From the NCBI RefSeq assembly GCF_009601685.2, contig NZ_CP045701.2, forward strand, positions 1,674,001 to 1,738,000: 64,000 nt of DNA, given 5' to 3'. The translations under genes were made by a program, and so were the position numbers. This document shows, one piece after another, positions 18,899 through 25,461 of this stretch (its first letter is position 1; every line of letters begins with the position of its first letter). The notes beneath the pieces are model-generated. The model saw nothing but the letters and a program-made list of their open reading frames with translations. It searched no databases and was not told where the DNA came from. Source of the stretch: Pseudomonas brassicacearum. Its GTDB lineage: Bacteria > Pseudomonadota > Gammaproteobacteria > Pseudomonadales > Pseudomonadaceae.

Positions 18899-19023
18899 GT
18901 TTGCTTTTTTTGATTGGCACTACTACGTTGAAGGATGGCGGTGTCCCCACTTCTGTGTTAAAGGTATTTACCGATAGAGCCGGCAATTTGATAACAACTT
19001 TCCCTGTTAAGGCGGGTATTTGA
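18883..19023 (+). pseudogene. Orphan C-terminal tail of a second CdiA-type toxin
   Basis: No start codon of its own. In frame it reads GTTTLKDGG, then VLKVFTDRAGNLITTFPV, and stops at 19021-19023. The pattern of a strand, a D-x-x-G-N turn, then I-T-T-F-P-V resembles the last strands of many CdiA-CT nuclease domains of the EndoU/colicin/RelE fold type. It is cut at its 5' side by the right end of the transposase element. Its stop overlaps the next start (TGATG), as expected for a toxin and its immunity gene. I infer it is the displaced former tip of cdiA. Confidence 0.65.
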
Positions 19024-19538
19024 TGGGTAGTCTTCCAACTAAAGTGTGGGGTGAGTTTCAGTTGGCAGTCTCAGCTCTGGCTGATGAGGCACCTTCTAGG
19101 CAGGTTCTTGAATTATTACTTTGCTGGACTCGGAGCAATTATCAGCATCTTGACTGTGAGCCGTATACGACCTATGGGTTTGATAGGATTGTAAAGGTCA
19201 ATGAGAGGGAAATGCCGGTTGAGAGATCCTGTTTTAAGGTCGCGGATTTAATAAACTTTAAAAATACTATCCTGAAGCGCCAGTCTCAAGAGGGAGAGGC
19301 GATTGCGAGATTTTTGCGCGATACGGTCGAGGAGCTGATAACGGTCGAAGTCGATGAGCAATGTCCAAAGTGTAAGTCTGCTGGAGGGCGCATTTTTATA
19401 GGTAGATATAACGGATTGCTAGCTTATCAGTGTGGTGTCTGTGGTCATTCTCATTATTCAGATGGAACTAGGGTTAAAAGGGATGAGTTAGACTTCGCGA
19501 GCGAAATGCAGCTACGAGAGCTCGGTTTGAATCAGTAG
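19023..19538 (+). CDS. Orphan immunity-type protein with a zinc-ribbon-like motif
   Basis: 171 residues from ATG 19023, which overlaps the stop of the toxin tail. The protein is soluble and AT-rich in codon use like the toxin tips. The C-terminal third contains CPKC, then ~22 residues, then CGVC with nearby His residues, a zinc-ribbon-like arrangement. I do not recognise the family. Position and coupling indicate an immunity gene for the truncated toxin upstream. If expressed it may still protect against neighbours carrying the intact cognate toxin. No promoter of its own was identified; transcription may depend on cdiBA read-through past the element. Confidence 0.65.
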   Translation: MGSLPTKVWGEFQLAVSALADEAPSRQVLELLLCWTRSNYQHLDCEPYTTYGFDRIVKVNEREMPVERSCFKVADLINFKNTILKRQSQEGEAIARFLRDTVEELITVEVDEQCPKCKSAGGRIFIGRYNGLLAYQCGVCGHSHYSDGTRVKRDELDFASEMQLRELGLNQ

Positions 19539-19547
19539 AAAACGTGT

Positions 19548-19727
19548 CTATCCCTCTGAGGGATCCCTAGACAATTCGGTCATCCCCTTGGCGCGTGTGA
19601 CTCCTTCCGTCGCTTTGGCGATATAACTTGTATCGCCGGTTTCCTGGGCATTTCTCACGAACTCCGCAATGGCCTCGGGAGTGCTGAGATATTCTGCGAG
19701 GTCAAATTCTATAAAGGTCTCGATCAT
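19548..19727 (-). pseudogene. 5' remnant of a HigA-like addiction-module antidote gene, copy B
   Basis: 59 codons from the ATG at 19727. It follows the family further than copy A (ETGDTSYIAKA, TRAKGMTEL) and then ends prematurely in RDPSEG, before the HTH recognition part. The ancestral gene was evidently cut at its 3' end where CDI sequence now abuts. It is probably non-functional. Confidence 0.6.
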
Positions 19728-19821
19728 TTTACTCTCCGCGCATGTGAAAAACGGGCGACCCAAAGGTCGCCCGTTTTCGTTACTCAGCAGCTTGCGCCCG
19801 CAGCCGTCTCCCAATCACATC
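19646..19821. repeat. 176-bp duplicated CDI downstream flank, copy B
   Basis: Partner of 17911-18086. This copy is continuous with the intact minus-strand gene on its right, so it is the likely original chromosomal flank. Confidence 0.9.
19748..19777. terminator. Bidirectional hairpin terminator
   Basis: Perfect 13-bp stem AAAACGGGCGACC / GGTCGCCCGTTTT with loop CAAA, 3 bp past the stop of the minus-strand gene at 19780. Confidence 0.85.
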
Positions 19822-20052
19822 CATCACATCGCAGCCATCCCGCAACGCTATCGTCAGCATTTTGCAAAAGTCAGAAAGCACCACCGTATCGGAGCTGATA
19901 TCCGAGCGGAACGCGATGTTTTCCAGCACCTGGGTCACGGTGCGGATGCGGTAGTCGGCGGTTTCGAAAAGGACGTCCAGCGGGGCTTCGGTATCGATGA
20001 GCAACGTTGCGGGGACGCAGTCGATGCCAGTGATGGGCATATATCGATTCAT
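19780..20052 (-). CDS. Small conserved-looking protein of unknown function
   Basis: 90 residues, with no signal peptide or membrane segment. It contains LLIDTEAPLDVLFETADYRIRTVTQVLENIAF (two stretches, predicted helical) and a C-terminal LRDGCDVMDVIGRRLRAQ. The style (a cluster of small helices, then LSDFCKMLTIALRDGCD) recalls small Pseudomonas DUF proteins, but I cannot name one with confidence. A strong terminator follows, and the gene is preceded by the highly structured leader at 20113-20268. Its tail was copied together with the CDI flank (see 17911-18086). Confidence 0.65.
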   Translation of the reverse strand: MNRYMPITGIDCVPATLLIDTEAPLDVLFETADYRIRTVTQVLENIAFRSDISSDTVVLSDFCKMLTIALRDGCDVMDVIGRRLRAQAAE

Positions 20053-20112
20053 TTTGAAGATCTCTGTTTGATTGGCTGAAAGCCATCACTCAATCGTCGC
20101 CAAACGATTGGG

Positions 20113-20268
20113 TGGTGGCTGTGCGCAGGTTGGCGAACCGGTTACAGAGAAAACCGGCAGATCCGAAGATCTCCCGCGCACAGCCGCCGTGGAATATAGC
20201 GGCTTTGCGGGTGCGTCGGTACCTGCAATCAGCTGGTAGCTTTCGCATTCTCTGTAATCGAGTCGCCA
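20113..20268 (-). ncRNA. Candidate structured leader RNA of the 90-residue gene, two alternative folds
   Basis: Fold 1 has a closing stem 20117-20126 / 20176-20185 (10 bp, extendable outward through a G-U pair) around three hairpins. These are 20128-20139, 20138-20157 (CCGGTT / AACCGG) and 20159-20172, which on the minus strand is AGATC-UUCG-GATCT, a UUCG tetraloop. Fold 2 pairs 20131-20151 with 20248-20268 (TGGCGA, N5, TTACAGAGAA against its complement, N5 internal loop). It encloses AGCCGC / GCGGCT (20182-20187 / 20199-20204), which shares bases with the fold 1 closing stem. The folds exclude each other. The gene starts 60 bp downstream. An open frame (20086-20328) also crosses the region. 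The rest of 20269-20462 has a REP-like stretch near 20405-20435 and nothing else seen. Confidence 0.5.
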
Positions 20269-20462
20269 AACCCGAATCGCCTTTTTGGGCGACGAGGGAC
20301 TATAGGCTGGCCCGCTCCGGTGCCACAAGACACCGCTTTCCGAGCTTCATGTAGGACGTTTGGCCTGGCATTTGTCGGCTTAAATCGGGCGACTGCTGCC
20401 CAGTCGAGCGGGAGCAAGCCCCCTCGCCACGGGGGGCGCGCTCGACCGGGCGGGTTGGCGCA

Positions 20463-21194
20463 TCAACTGTGGCAGCAGCCGTGGGGCTTGGCCTCTTCGT
20501 ATTTATCGTGGTGCCGCACCCAGTCCATGATTTCGTCTTCGTTGCGGCCCTTGGGCGTCAGGTCGAGGTAGTTGTAGGTGCCGACCAGGATGTCGAGGCC
20601 GCGGGCGTAGGTGGAGTAGGTGTGGAAGATGTCGCCGGCTTCGTTGCGATAGAAGACGCTCAGGCCGGGGAGTTCGCCTTCGGTGGTGTCGGTTTTTTCG
20701 TAGTTGTAGGTGGCTTTTCCGGTGGCGGTGTCTTCGGTTTTGAAGCTGACGCCGAAGTCGTAGTTGAAGTCGCAGCCTTGCGATGAGACCCAGTCGAAGG
20801 CCCAGCCCATGCGGCGTTTGAAGGATTGGAATTCGGCGAAGGGCGCGCGGGATACGGCGACCACGGCGACGTCGTGGTGGGCCAGGTGTTGGTTGGCACC
20901 GTCGATGTGGTCGGACAGGAACGAGCAGCCCTGGCAGCCTTCTGTCCAGCCGGGGCCGAACATGAAGTGGTAGATGATCAGTTGGCTGCGGCCGCCGAAC
21001 AGGTCGGCCAGGCTCAGTTCGCCGTGGGGGCCTTGGAAGCGGTAGGGTTTGTCGATTTTTACCCAGGGCAGGGCGCGGCGTTCGGCGCTGAGTTTGTCGC
21101 GTTCGCGGGTGAAGGCTTTTTCGTGGGTCAGGTGCTGGCGACGGGCGGCGAGCCATTCTTCCCGCGAGACGACTGGATGATTCTCTACGTTCAT
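20463..21194 (-). CDS. DUF899-family thioredoxin-like protein
   Basis: 243 residues from ATG 21194, which has GGAGAAATCACC in front; an upstream in-frame start at 21287 lacks this. The fold region reads FGGRSQLIIYHFMFGPGWTEGCQGCSFLSDHI, giving a CxxC-like GCQGC pair in the redox position of thioredoxin-like proteins. It continues with VVAVSRAPFAEFQSFKRRMGW, typical of DUF899. The C-terminal part (GLSVFYRN, YARGLDILVGTYNYLDLTPKGRNE) is also characteristic, and the protein ends in HGCCHS. The biochemical role of the family is not established; a cytoplasmic redox function is inferred. Divergent from the next gene. Confidence 0.85.
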   Translation of the reverse strand: MNVENHPVVSREEWLAARRQHLTHEKAFTRERDKLSAERRALPWVKIDKPYRFQGPHGELSLADLFGGRSQLIIYHFMFGPGWTEGCQGCSFLSDHIDGANQHLAHHDVAVVAVSRAPFAEFQSFKRRMGWAFDWVSSQGCDFNYDFGVSFKTEDTATGKATYNYEKTDTTEGELPGLSVFYRNEAGDIFHTYSTYARGLDILVGTYNYLDLTPKGRNEDEIMDWVRHHDKYEEAKPHGCCHS

Positions 21195-21379
21195 GGTGAT
21201 TTCTCCTGTGGTCAGAGCCGCGAAATCGGCCTTTAACAGTTGGTCGTTTGGCCTCGGAGCAATTCGACAGGCCGTTGGTCGGCTCAAGGTAGAGACCGCC
21301 TGGAAACCCGGCTGAACGGCGGCGCAGCGCCTCGGTCACAACCTAGGTAGGCATCTCACTCTTTGGAGGATGGACCAGG

Positions 21380-21772
21380 ATGACGACTTATAACTGGGAC
21401 TTGATCGAACGGTTGTTGCACGAAGTGCAGAACGGCGCCGGCCACAGCTTTACCCCTCGGCCTTATGCGGAGGAGCATGCGGCGGCGAAAGCGGCTGAAG
21501 GCGAGGCGATCGAGAACCTCGATCATCTGAAAACGGTTGCCGGGGAGTACGAAAAGTTGCTGCTTATGCGTGGCTATATTGAGCCTCGGCCGGAGGAACA
21601 GGGCGGCAATGGCGAGAATTTTGTGCTGACGCCGCGTGGTTCGCGGTTGTTGAGCCTGATCGACAGCAGCATTCCGGGTAATGATCATCCGCGCCAGGTG
21701 TTGGATGAACAGGAAGATGCGCTGGATGAGTTTACTTTTGATGATTTGGCTTCGAAGGCGCAGATTGCCTGA
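21380..21772 (+). CDS. Small DUF2513-like protein, possible winged-helix regulator
   Basis: 130 residues. The opening TYNWDLIERLLHEVQN and the later LKTVAGEYEKLLLMRGYIEPR, NFVLTPRGSRLLSLI look like two helices, a recognition helix and a beta wing (LTPRGSRLL), as in winged-helix proteins with a DUF2513-like N-terminus. The acidic tail (EQEDALDEFTFDD) is unusual for a DNA binder and may contact a partner. GGAGG lies 10 bp upstream of the ATG. It is divergent from the DUF899 gene with ~185 bp between them, and a REP hairpin follows the stop. Confidence 0.65.
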   Translation: MTTYNWDLIERLLHEVQNGAGHSFTPRPYAEEHAAAKAAEGEAIENLDHLKTVAGEYEKLLLMRGYIEPRPEEQGGNGENFVLTPRGSRLLSLIDSSIPGNDHPRQVLDEQEDALDEFTFDDLASKAQIA

Positions 21773-21791
21773 CAGGCCTGTACTGAATCCC

Positions 21792-21829
21792 GTGGGAGCA
21801 GGGCTTGCTCCCACACAAGCTCGCTCTCA
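21792..21829. repeat. REP-type hairpin
   Basis: GTGGGAGCA (21792-21800) and TGCTCCCAC (21806-21814) form a perfect stem, followed by a partial second unit (AAGCTCGCTCTCAC). It sits between two convergent genes and may also serve as a terminator. Confidence 0.7.
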
Positions 21830-21847
21830 CATGGGATCTCAGTGGTT

Positions 21848-22714
21848 TTAGGAGCGTGCTGCTTTCAGGCACTTCAAATCACTGAAATCCTTCTTCACCC
21901 CGTCGATCTTCTTCAGCAGCCGTTCGCGCTGGGGCGGGGTGCTTTCGGCCATCAGGTCCACCAGCAGGCTGCGGGCCTGGGCTTCGGTTTTGCTGAAGGC
22001 TTCGCGGTAGGCGGGGGTCCAGAGGCTTTCGCGGTTGACCAGCAATTGTTCGATGCGTTTGGGGAAGTCGGGGCTGTGGCGTTGGGCCACTGCTTCGCTG
22101 AACTGGTTTTGCCAGTGGGCGCGGTTGGCGATCCATTGCTGGTTCTGGTCACCCAAGGCGGTGGACCAGGCCATCACTCGTTGGCGCTGGGCGTCGTTGA
22201 GCGGGCCGAGCCAGTCGTCCAGGCGTTTGACCATGCGTTCGCTGCGTTCCTGGATCTGTTCTTGCAGCGTCGGCTTGAGGTATTGCTGCTGGCGTTTGCG
22301 CTGGTCCTTGACGAAGGCGGCGTCCATGTCATCGACTTGGTCGTCGTTCAGGCCTTGCAGCAGTTCGATGGCCGAGGGGGTGATTGCCCGTGCGGTTTGG
22401 GCGATGGCGGCCTCGGCTTCCCGGGTACGCTGTTGCAGGGCTTCGTCGGTCACCTGGTCGGTTTGCACCATGGTCTTGAGGCGATCCAGCCAGTCGAGGT
22501 AGCCGGGCAATTGAGTGGTGCAGTGCCAGGTCAGGTGGTCCTTGAGGCGTTCGTTGAACCAGTCTTTTTGCTCGCCTCTGATGTCCAGGTAATCGTTGAG
22601 GGTCCAGGGGATGATCAGGTCGAGGTTGCGGTAGGCCAGGCCTATACGGCTGCAGGCGGTGAGCATCAGCAGCAGGGCGATGGACATGGCAGTGCGGGTC
22701 AACCAGCGCGGCAT
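21848..22714 (-). CDS. DUF6279-type lipoprotein
   Basis: 288 residues. A lipoprotein signal with lipobox LTAC is followed by the family-typical segment SRIGLAYRNLDLIIPWTLNDYLDI. The rest is largely helical and rich in Gln, Arg and Glu, with W-x-x-Q and RERLLKKID-like helices to the C-terminus. The family is found in Pseudomonas and relatives; its function is not known to me. AAGGA precedes the ATG by 8 bp. It is convergent with the upstream gene; the next minus-strand gene is 81 bp away and probably separate. Confidence 0.85.
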   Translation of the reverse strand: MPRWLTRTAMSIALLLMLTACSRIGLAYRNLDLIIPWTLNDYLDIRGEQKDWFNERLKDHLTWHCTTQLPGYLDWLDRLKTMVQTDQVTDEALQQRTREAEAAIAQTARAITPSAIELLQGLNDDQVDDMDAAFVKDQRKRQQQYLKPTLQEQIQERSERMVKRLDDWLGPLNDAQRQRVMAWSTALGDQNQQWIANRAHWQNQFSEAVAQRHSPDFPKRIEQLLVNRESLWTPAYREAFSKTEAQARSLLVDLMAESTPPQRERLLKKIDGVKKDFSDLKCLKAARS

Positions 22715-22795
22715 GAGCGAGTCCTTGCGAAGGCGTAGGTGCTTTGTTTGAGCATCGCAGACGCGCGGCAGTTCAGCCGATTAAATGCGTAACGC

Positions 22796-23506
22796 TTAGT
22801 AAAAAGGGTGGGCCATCTTGAGGGTCAGCAGGCTGTCGCATTCGCTGTTGTGGCCGGAGTATGCCGAGCAACTGCTGCCGCTGAGGCTCGAGTCGCTGTA
22901 GATCAGGTCCAGGTCGATGCCCATCCAGGGACGGGAAATTCTCAGTGACCAGTCGCTGAAACTGCCTACATAGCCGTTCTCGACCGACACTGGCGTATTG
23001 AGTTGGTGGGTGGTGTATTTGGCGCTGATGCCAATGCCGAACGGTATGTTGCCACCCAGGTCGGCAAACAGCGTGCTGTTCTGTTTGTCCGGATCGTTGC
23101 TCAGGGCCGCACCGAAGCGGCTGCCGAGCACGGTCAGGCCGCCGTAGAACTCCTGGCTGTCGAGCGTATCGAGGGTGGGGTAGCTGTAGTGGATCAGGCC
23201 GACTTCGTAGCCCAGGGTCTGGTCGAAGGGCTGTTTAAAACCTATGTAGGAATCCACCTCCAGGTCGGCGGATACGCCCACGCTGGGTGACCACTGACCG
23301 ACGTACCAGCCGCTGTCGTGGCTCAGGTCCAGGCCACCATGGAACGAACCGGTGCTCGACGGCGTGACCAGGCCCTGGGCCATGCTGCGGCTGGGAGTGG
23401 TGCCGAGCTTGAGGTCGAAGTCGCCGAGTTCGCGCTGGAATACCTGCCCATGGACGAGAGAGCACGAGAGCAGGCTGACCGTCAGCGGAACAATGGGGAT
23501 GCGCAT
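22796..23506 (-). CDS. TorF-family putative outer-membrane porin
   Basis: 236 residues from the ATG at 23506 (an in-frame start at 23521 is possible). The signal peptide ends near LVHG. The mature protein is built of alternating beta-strand patterns (GGLDLSHDSGWYVGQWSP, DSYIGFKQPF, YEVGLIHYSYP, EFYGGLTVLGSRFGAALSND) and ends with MAHPFY, an aromatic terminal residue suited to barrel insertion. This pattern is that of the TIGR02001/Gcw_chp TorF-type family. The substrate is unknown. Two Cys near the C-terminus (SGSSC, NSEC) may form a disulphide. Confidence 0.75.
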   Translation of the reverse strand: MRIPIVPLTVSLLSCSLVHGQVFQRELGDFDLKLGTTPSRSMAQGLVTPSSTGSFHGGLDLSHDSGWYVGQWSPSVGVSADLEVDSYIGFKQPFDQTLGYEVGLIHYSYPTLDTLDSQEFYGGLTVLGSRFGAALSNDPDKQNSTLFADLGGNIPFGIGISAKYTTHQLNTPVSVENGYVGSFSDWSLRISRPWMGIDLDLIYSDSSLSGSSCSAYSGHNSECDSLLTLKMAHPFY

Positions 23507-23700
23507 GCTGCATTCCATCAATAGCGAGGGGCAGGAACGATAACTAAGCTGAAAGGCTTGAGCTAGAGAGGTGCAAGCATACCGGCGAATGCTCGGCTGC
23601 GAAGTCCGTTCGTCGATTCATGGGAAATGGGTGGTGCTAGGAGGGTTCCAGTCCAAGCGCTTCGAAGCTCAAAGCGCTTTGGGACCAGGTGACGCACAGC

Positions 23701-23889
23701 TTACTTCTTGCCCAGGCTGATCTGCTTGGACGGGCCGAATGTCTGGCCGCTGACGCCTTTGGCAATTTGCTGGATCTCGCCGCCAGACTTGAGGAACGCA
23801 GCGATCTGGTCGTTGATCGACTCGCTGGTTTCAACGGCTGGAGCTGGCTTTGCTTTGCTGTTGGATGCTTTTACGCGCATGACGGCCAT
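23701..23889 (-). CDS. Small conserved hypothetical protein
   Basis: 62 residues from ATG 23889. A basic, low-complexity start (RVKASNSKAKPAPAVE) leads into SINDQIAAFLKSGGEIQQIAKGVSGQT and a basic end. The FLKSGGEIQQI stretch is reminiscent of the tail of the Pseudomonas RNA polymerase-binding regulator SutA (FLSRGGKVQEV), so a transcription-related role is conceivable but unproven. An inverted repeat near 23653-23682 lies past the stop without a T run. The upstream frame extension to 24006 lacks a ribosome site and is not used. Confidence 0.6.
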   Translation of the reverse strand: MAVMRVKASNSKAKPAPAVETSESINDQIAAFLKSGGEIQQIAKGVSGQTFGPSKQISLGKK

Positions 23890-24034
23890 TAACCTGTAGA
23901 TAATTAATTGGGCCAGGCATCGTACAGGAAATACTTGACAATTGCTTGGCAAATATCCTTCTGAATTATCGCTGTGGTGACGAAATAATGAGCGGTGACC
24001 CTGCAATGATTGCCCTAAGCCTCTGTTTTAAATA

Positions 24035-24138
24035 ACAACCGTGGGCGAAAGAGGGCGACGATGGCGAGCGCTACGCACCGTCGCCCGCCTGACGAGTGGC
24101 CGTGCCTGGGGCGAAAGCCCAGGAAAATCAACGGTTGT
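24035..24138. ncRNA. Candidate structured RNA, three-way junction
   Basis: ACAACCGT (24035-24042) pairs with ACGGTTGT (24131-24138). Inside lie GGGCGACG / CGTCGCCC (24053-24060 / 24079-24086) and GGGC-GAAA-GCCC (24109-24120), a GNRA tetraloop hairpin that extends as CCT/AGG with a bulge. The segment is between the start of the small minus-strand gene and the cvfB-like gene. It could be a leader of the latter or a free RNA. No T run follows on either strand. Confidence 0.4.
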
Positions 24139-24227
24139 GCAGGGCCTTGCCTGTAAACCTTGCCTGCGGCCACGAATCACACCGCAAAACCGGGTAGAAT
24201 GCCGCCCACGCAATGAGGGTATTGGAA

Positions 24228-25064
24228 ATGGCTTTAGTCGGGCGCTACAACAGTTTGCAAGTAGTTAAACACACTAACTTCGGTTTATATCTGGACGGCG
24301 GTGCGGACGGCGAAATTCTCCTGCCCAATCGTTATATTCCCAAGGATATTCCCAGTGAAGATGAAGACTGGCTCAATGTTTTCATTTATCTGGACAGCGA
24401 CGACAAACTAATCGCTACCACGGAAAAACCCAAAGTTCAGGTGGGTGAGTTCGCCAGCCTGAAAGTGGCTGAAGTCAACAGCATCGGCGTGTTCCTGGAC
24501 TGGGGCCTGCCCAAGGATCTGTTGCTGCCGTACTCCGAAGAAAAGCGCCAGATGACCGCCGGCGAATACTGTGTGGTGCACGTCTACCTCGACAAGCACA
24601 CTCGCCGCATCACCGCCACGGCGCGCCTGGATCGTTACCTGGACAAGACTCCGGCCAACTACACGCCGGGCCAGGAAGTGGATTTGCTGGTCGCCGAAGC
24701 CACCGACATGGGGTTCAAGGCGATCATCAACAACAAGCACTGGGGCCTGATCCACAAGAATGAAATCTTCAAGTTCATGCGCGCCGGCAAACAGGAAAAA
24801 GGCTTCATCAAGGAAATCCGCCCGGACGGCAAGATCAGCCTGAGCCTGCAGCCCGTGGGCCAGGAAGCCGCCACCAGCCTGAACGCCAAGATCCTCGCCA
24901 AATTGCGTGAGAACAACGGCACGTTGCCGGTCAGTGACAAGAGCGACCCGGTGCTGATCAGCAGCCTGTTTGGCGTGAGCAAGGGCAACTTCAAGAAGGC
25001 CATTGGTGCGCTGTACAAGAATGGGCAGATTGTCATTCATGCCGATCGCATTGAATTGAGCTGA
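24228..25064 (+). CDS. CvfB-like S1 RNA-binding protein
   Basis: 278 residues from ATG 24228, with TGAGGGT 7-8 bp upstream. It shows repeated S1-type OB folds: FGLYLDGGADGEILLPNRYIP, then GEFASLKVAEVNSIGVFLDWGLPKDLLLPY, then VDLLVAEATDMGFKAIINNKHWGLIHKNE. A C-terminal winged-helix-like domain (SSLFGVSKGNFKKAIGALYKNGQIVIHADRIEL) completes the architecture. This order is that of the CvfB (YitL) family, which binds RNA and affects virulence or general gene expression in other bacteria. The gene is monocistronic and its leader contains the structured segment at 24035-24138. TAGAAT at 24195-24200 is a possible -10 element. Confidence 0.88.
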   Translation: MALVGRYNSLQVVKHTNFGLYLDGGADGEILLPNRYIPKDIPSEDEDWLNVFIYLDSDDKLIATTEKPKVQVGEFASLKVAEVNSIGVFLDWGLPKDLLLPYSEEKRQMTAGEYCVVHVYLDKHTRRITATARLDRYLDKTPANYTPGQEVDLLVAEATDMGFKAIINNKHWGLIHKNEIFKFMRAGKQEKGFIKEIRPDGKISLSLQPVGQEAATSLNAKILAKLRENNGTLPVSDKSDPVLISSLFGVSKGNFKKAIGALYKNGQIVIHADRIELS

Positions 25065-25126
25065 TTTTCAGTCGAGCCACAGCATCTGTGGCAAGTAAGG
25101 GTTTTATGTGGCCAGGGAGGCCAGCT

Positions 25127-25210
25127 GTGGGAGCAAGGCTTGCCCGCGATAAGGCGATGCGGTCTTTCTGATACCGAAGCGCCTGTTTCGCGAGCAAGCT
25201 TTGCTCCCAC
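25127..25210. repeat. Inverted REP pair
   Basis: Arms of 23 bp at 25127-25149 and 25188-25210 (GTGGGAGCAAGGCTTGC type) pair with two mismatches. Confidence 0.75.
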
Positions 25211-25236
25211 ACAGCGGCGCGCTGCGACTTTCCTCT

Positions 25237-25387
25237 GTATACAAAACTCTGCACCTTTAGCATGCACCCACGCCCTGTTCGTGGGCGCATACCTGCTATT
25301 GCTCGGCTTTCGCCGCCGCCACACACCCCGGTTTGTCTCACATTCCTCGCCTATGGCACGCATTCTGCGTAGCAACGCGTATACAAA
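25237..25387 (+). promoter_or_regulatory. Candidate sigma-54 promoter and paired operator of the NCS1 permease gene
   Basis: GGCACGCATTCTGC (25355-25368) keeps the GG-N10-GC spacing of a -24/-12 promoter and the TGGCACG left half; the right half is weaker. Transcription would start near 25380, ~80 bp before the gene. Two copies of GTATACAAA (25237-25245 and 25379-25387) lie 142 bp apart in the same orientation and look like regulator sites. Nitrogen control would suit a permease for nitrogenous bases. The rest of 25065-25461 holds the REP pair. Confidence 0.45.
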
Positions 25388-25461
25388 CCATGCCGGCTCC
25401 CGTGCGCAGTATGGTGAGCAGGTCGATGCGGGGGCACGGCGGTACTCAAAGGAGCCCCGCA

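Noticed and set aside
19548..19727. Functional HigBA-type toxin-antitoxin system
   Set aside because: Both antidote copies are truncated before the HTH core and no toxin gene is adjacent; called remnants instead.
20086..20328. 80-codon minus-strand frame across the structured leader as a gene
   Set aside because: Its only initiators are weak TTG/GTG codons without a ribosome site, and its sequence is dominated by the inverted repeats. Kept only as an alternative explanation of the leader.
20469..21236. Long plus-strand frames opposite the DUF899 gene
   Set aside because: Gly/Val-rich antisense translation without a ribosome site; the minus strand has conserved DUF899 motifs.
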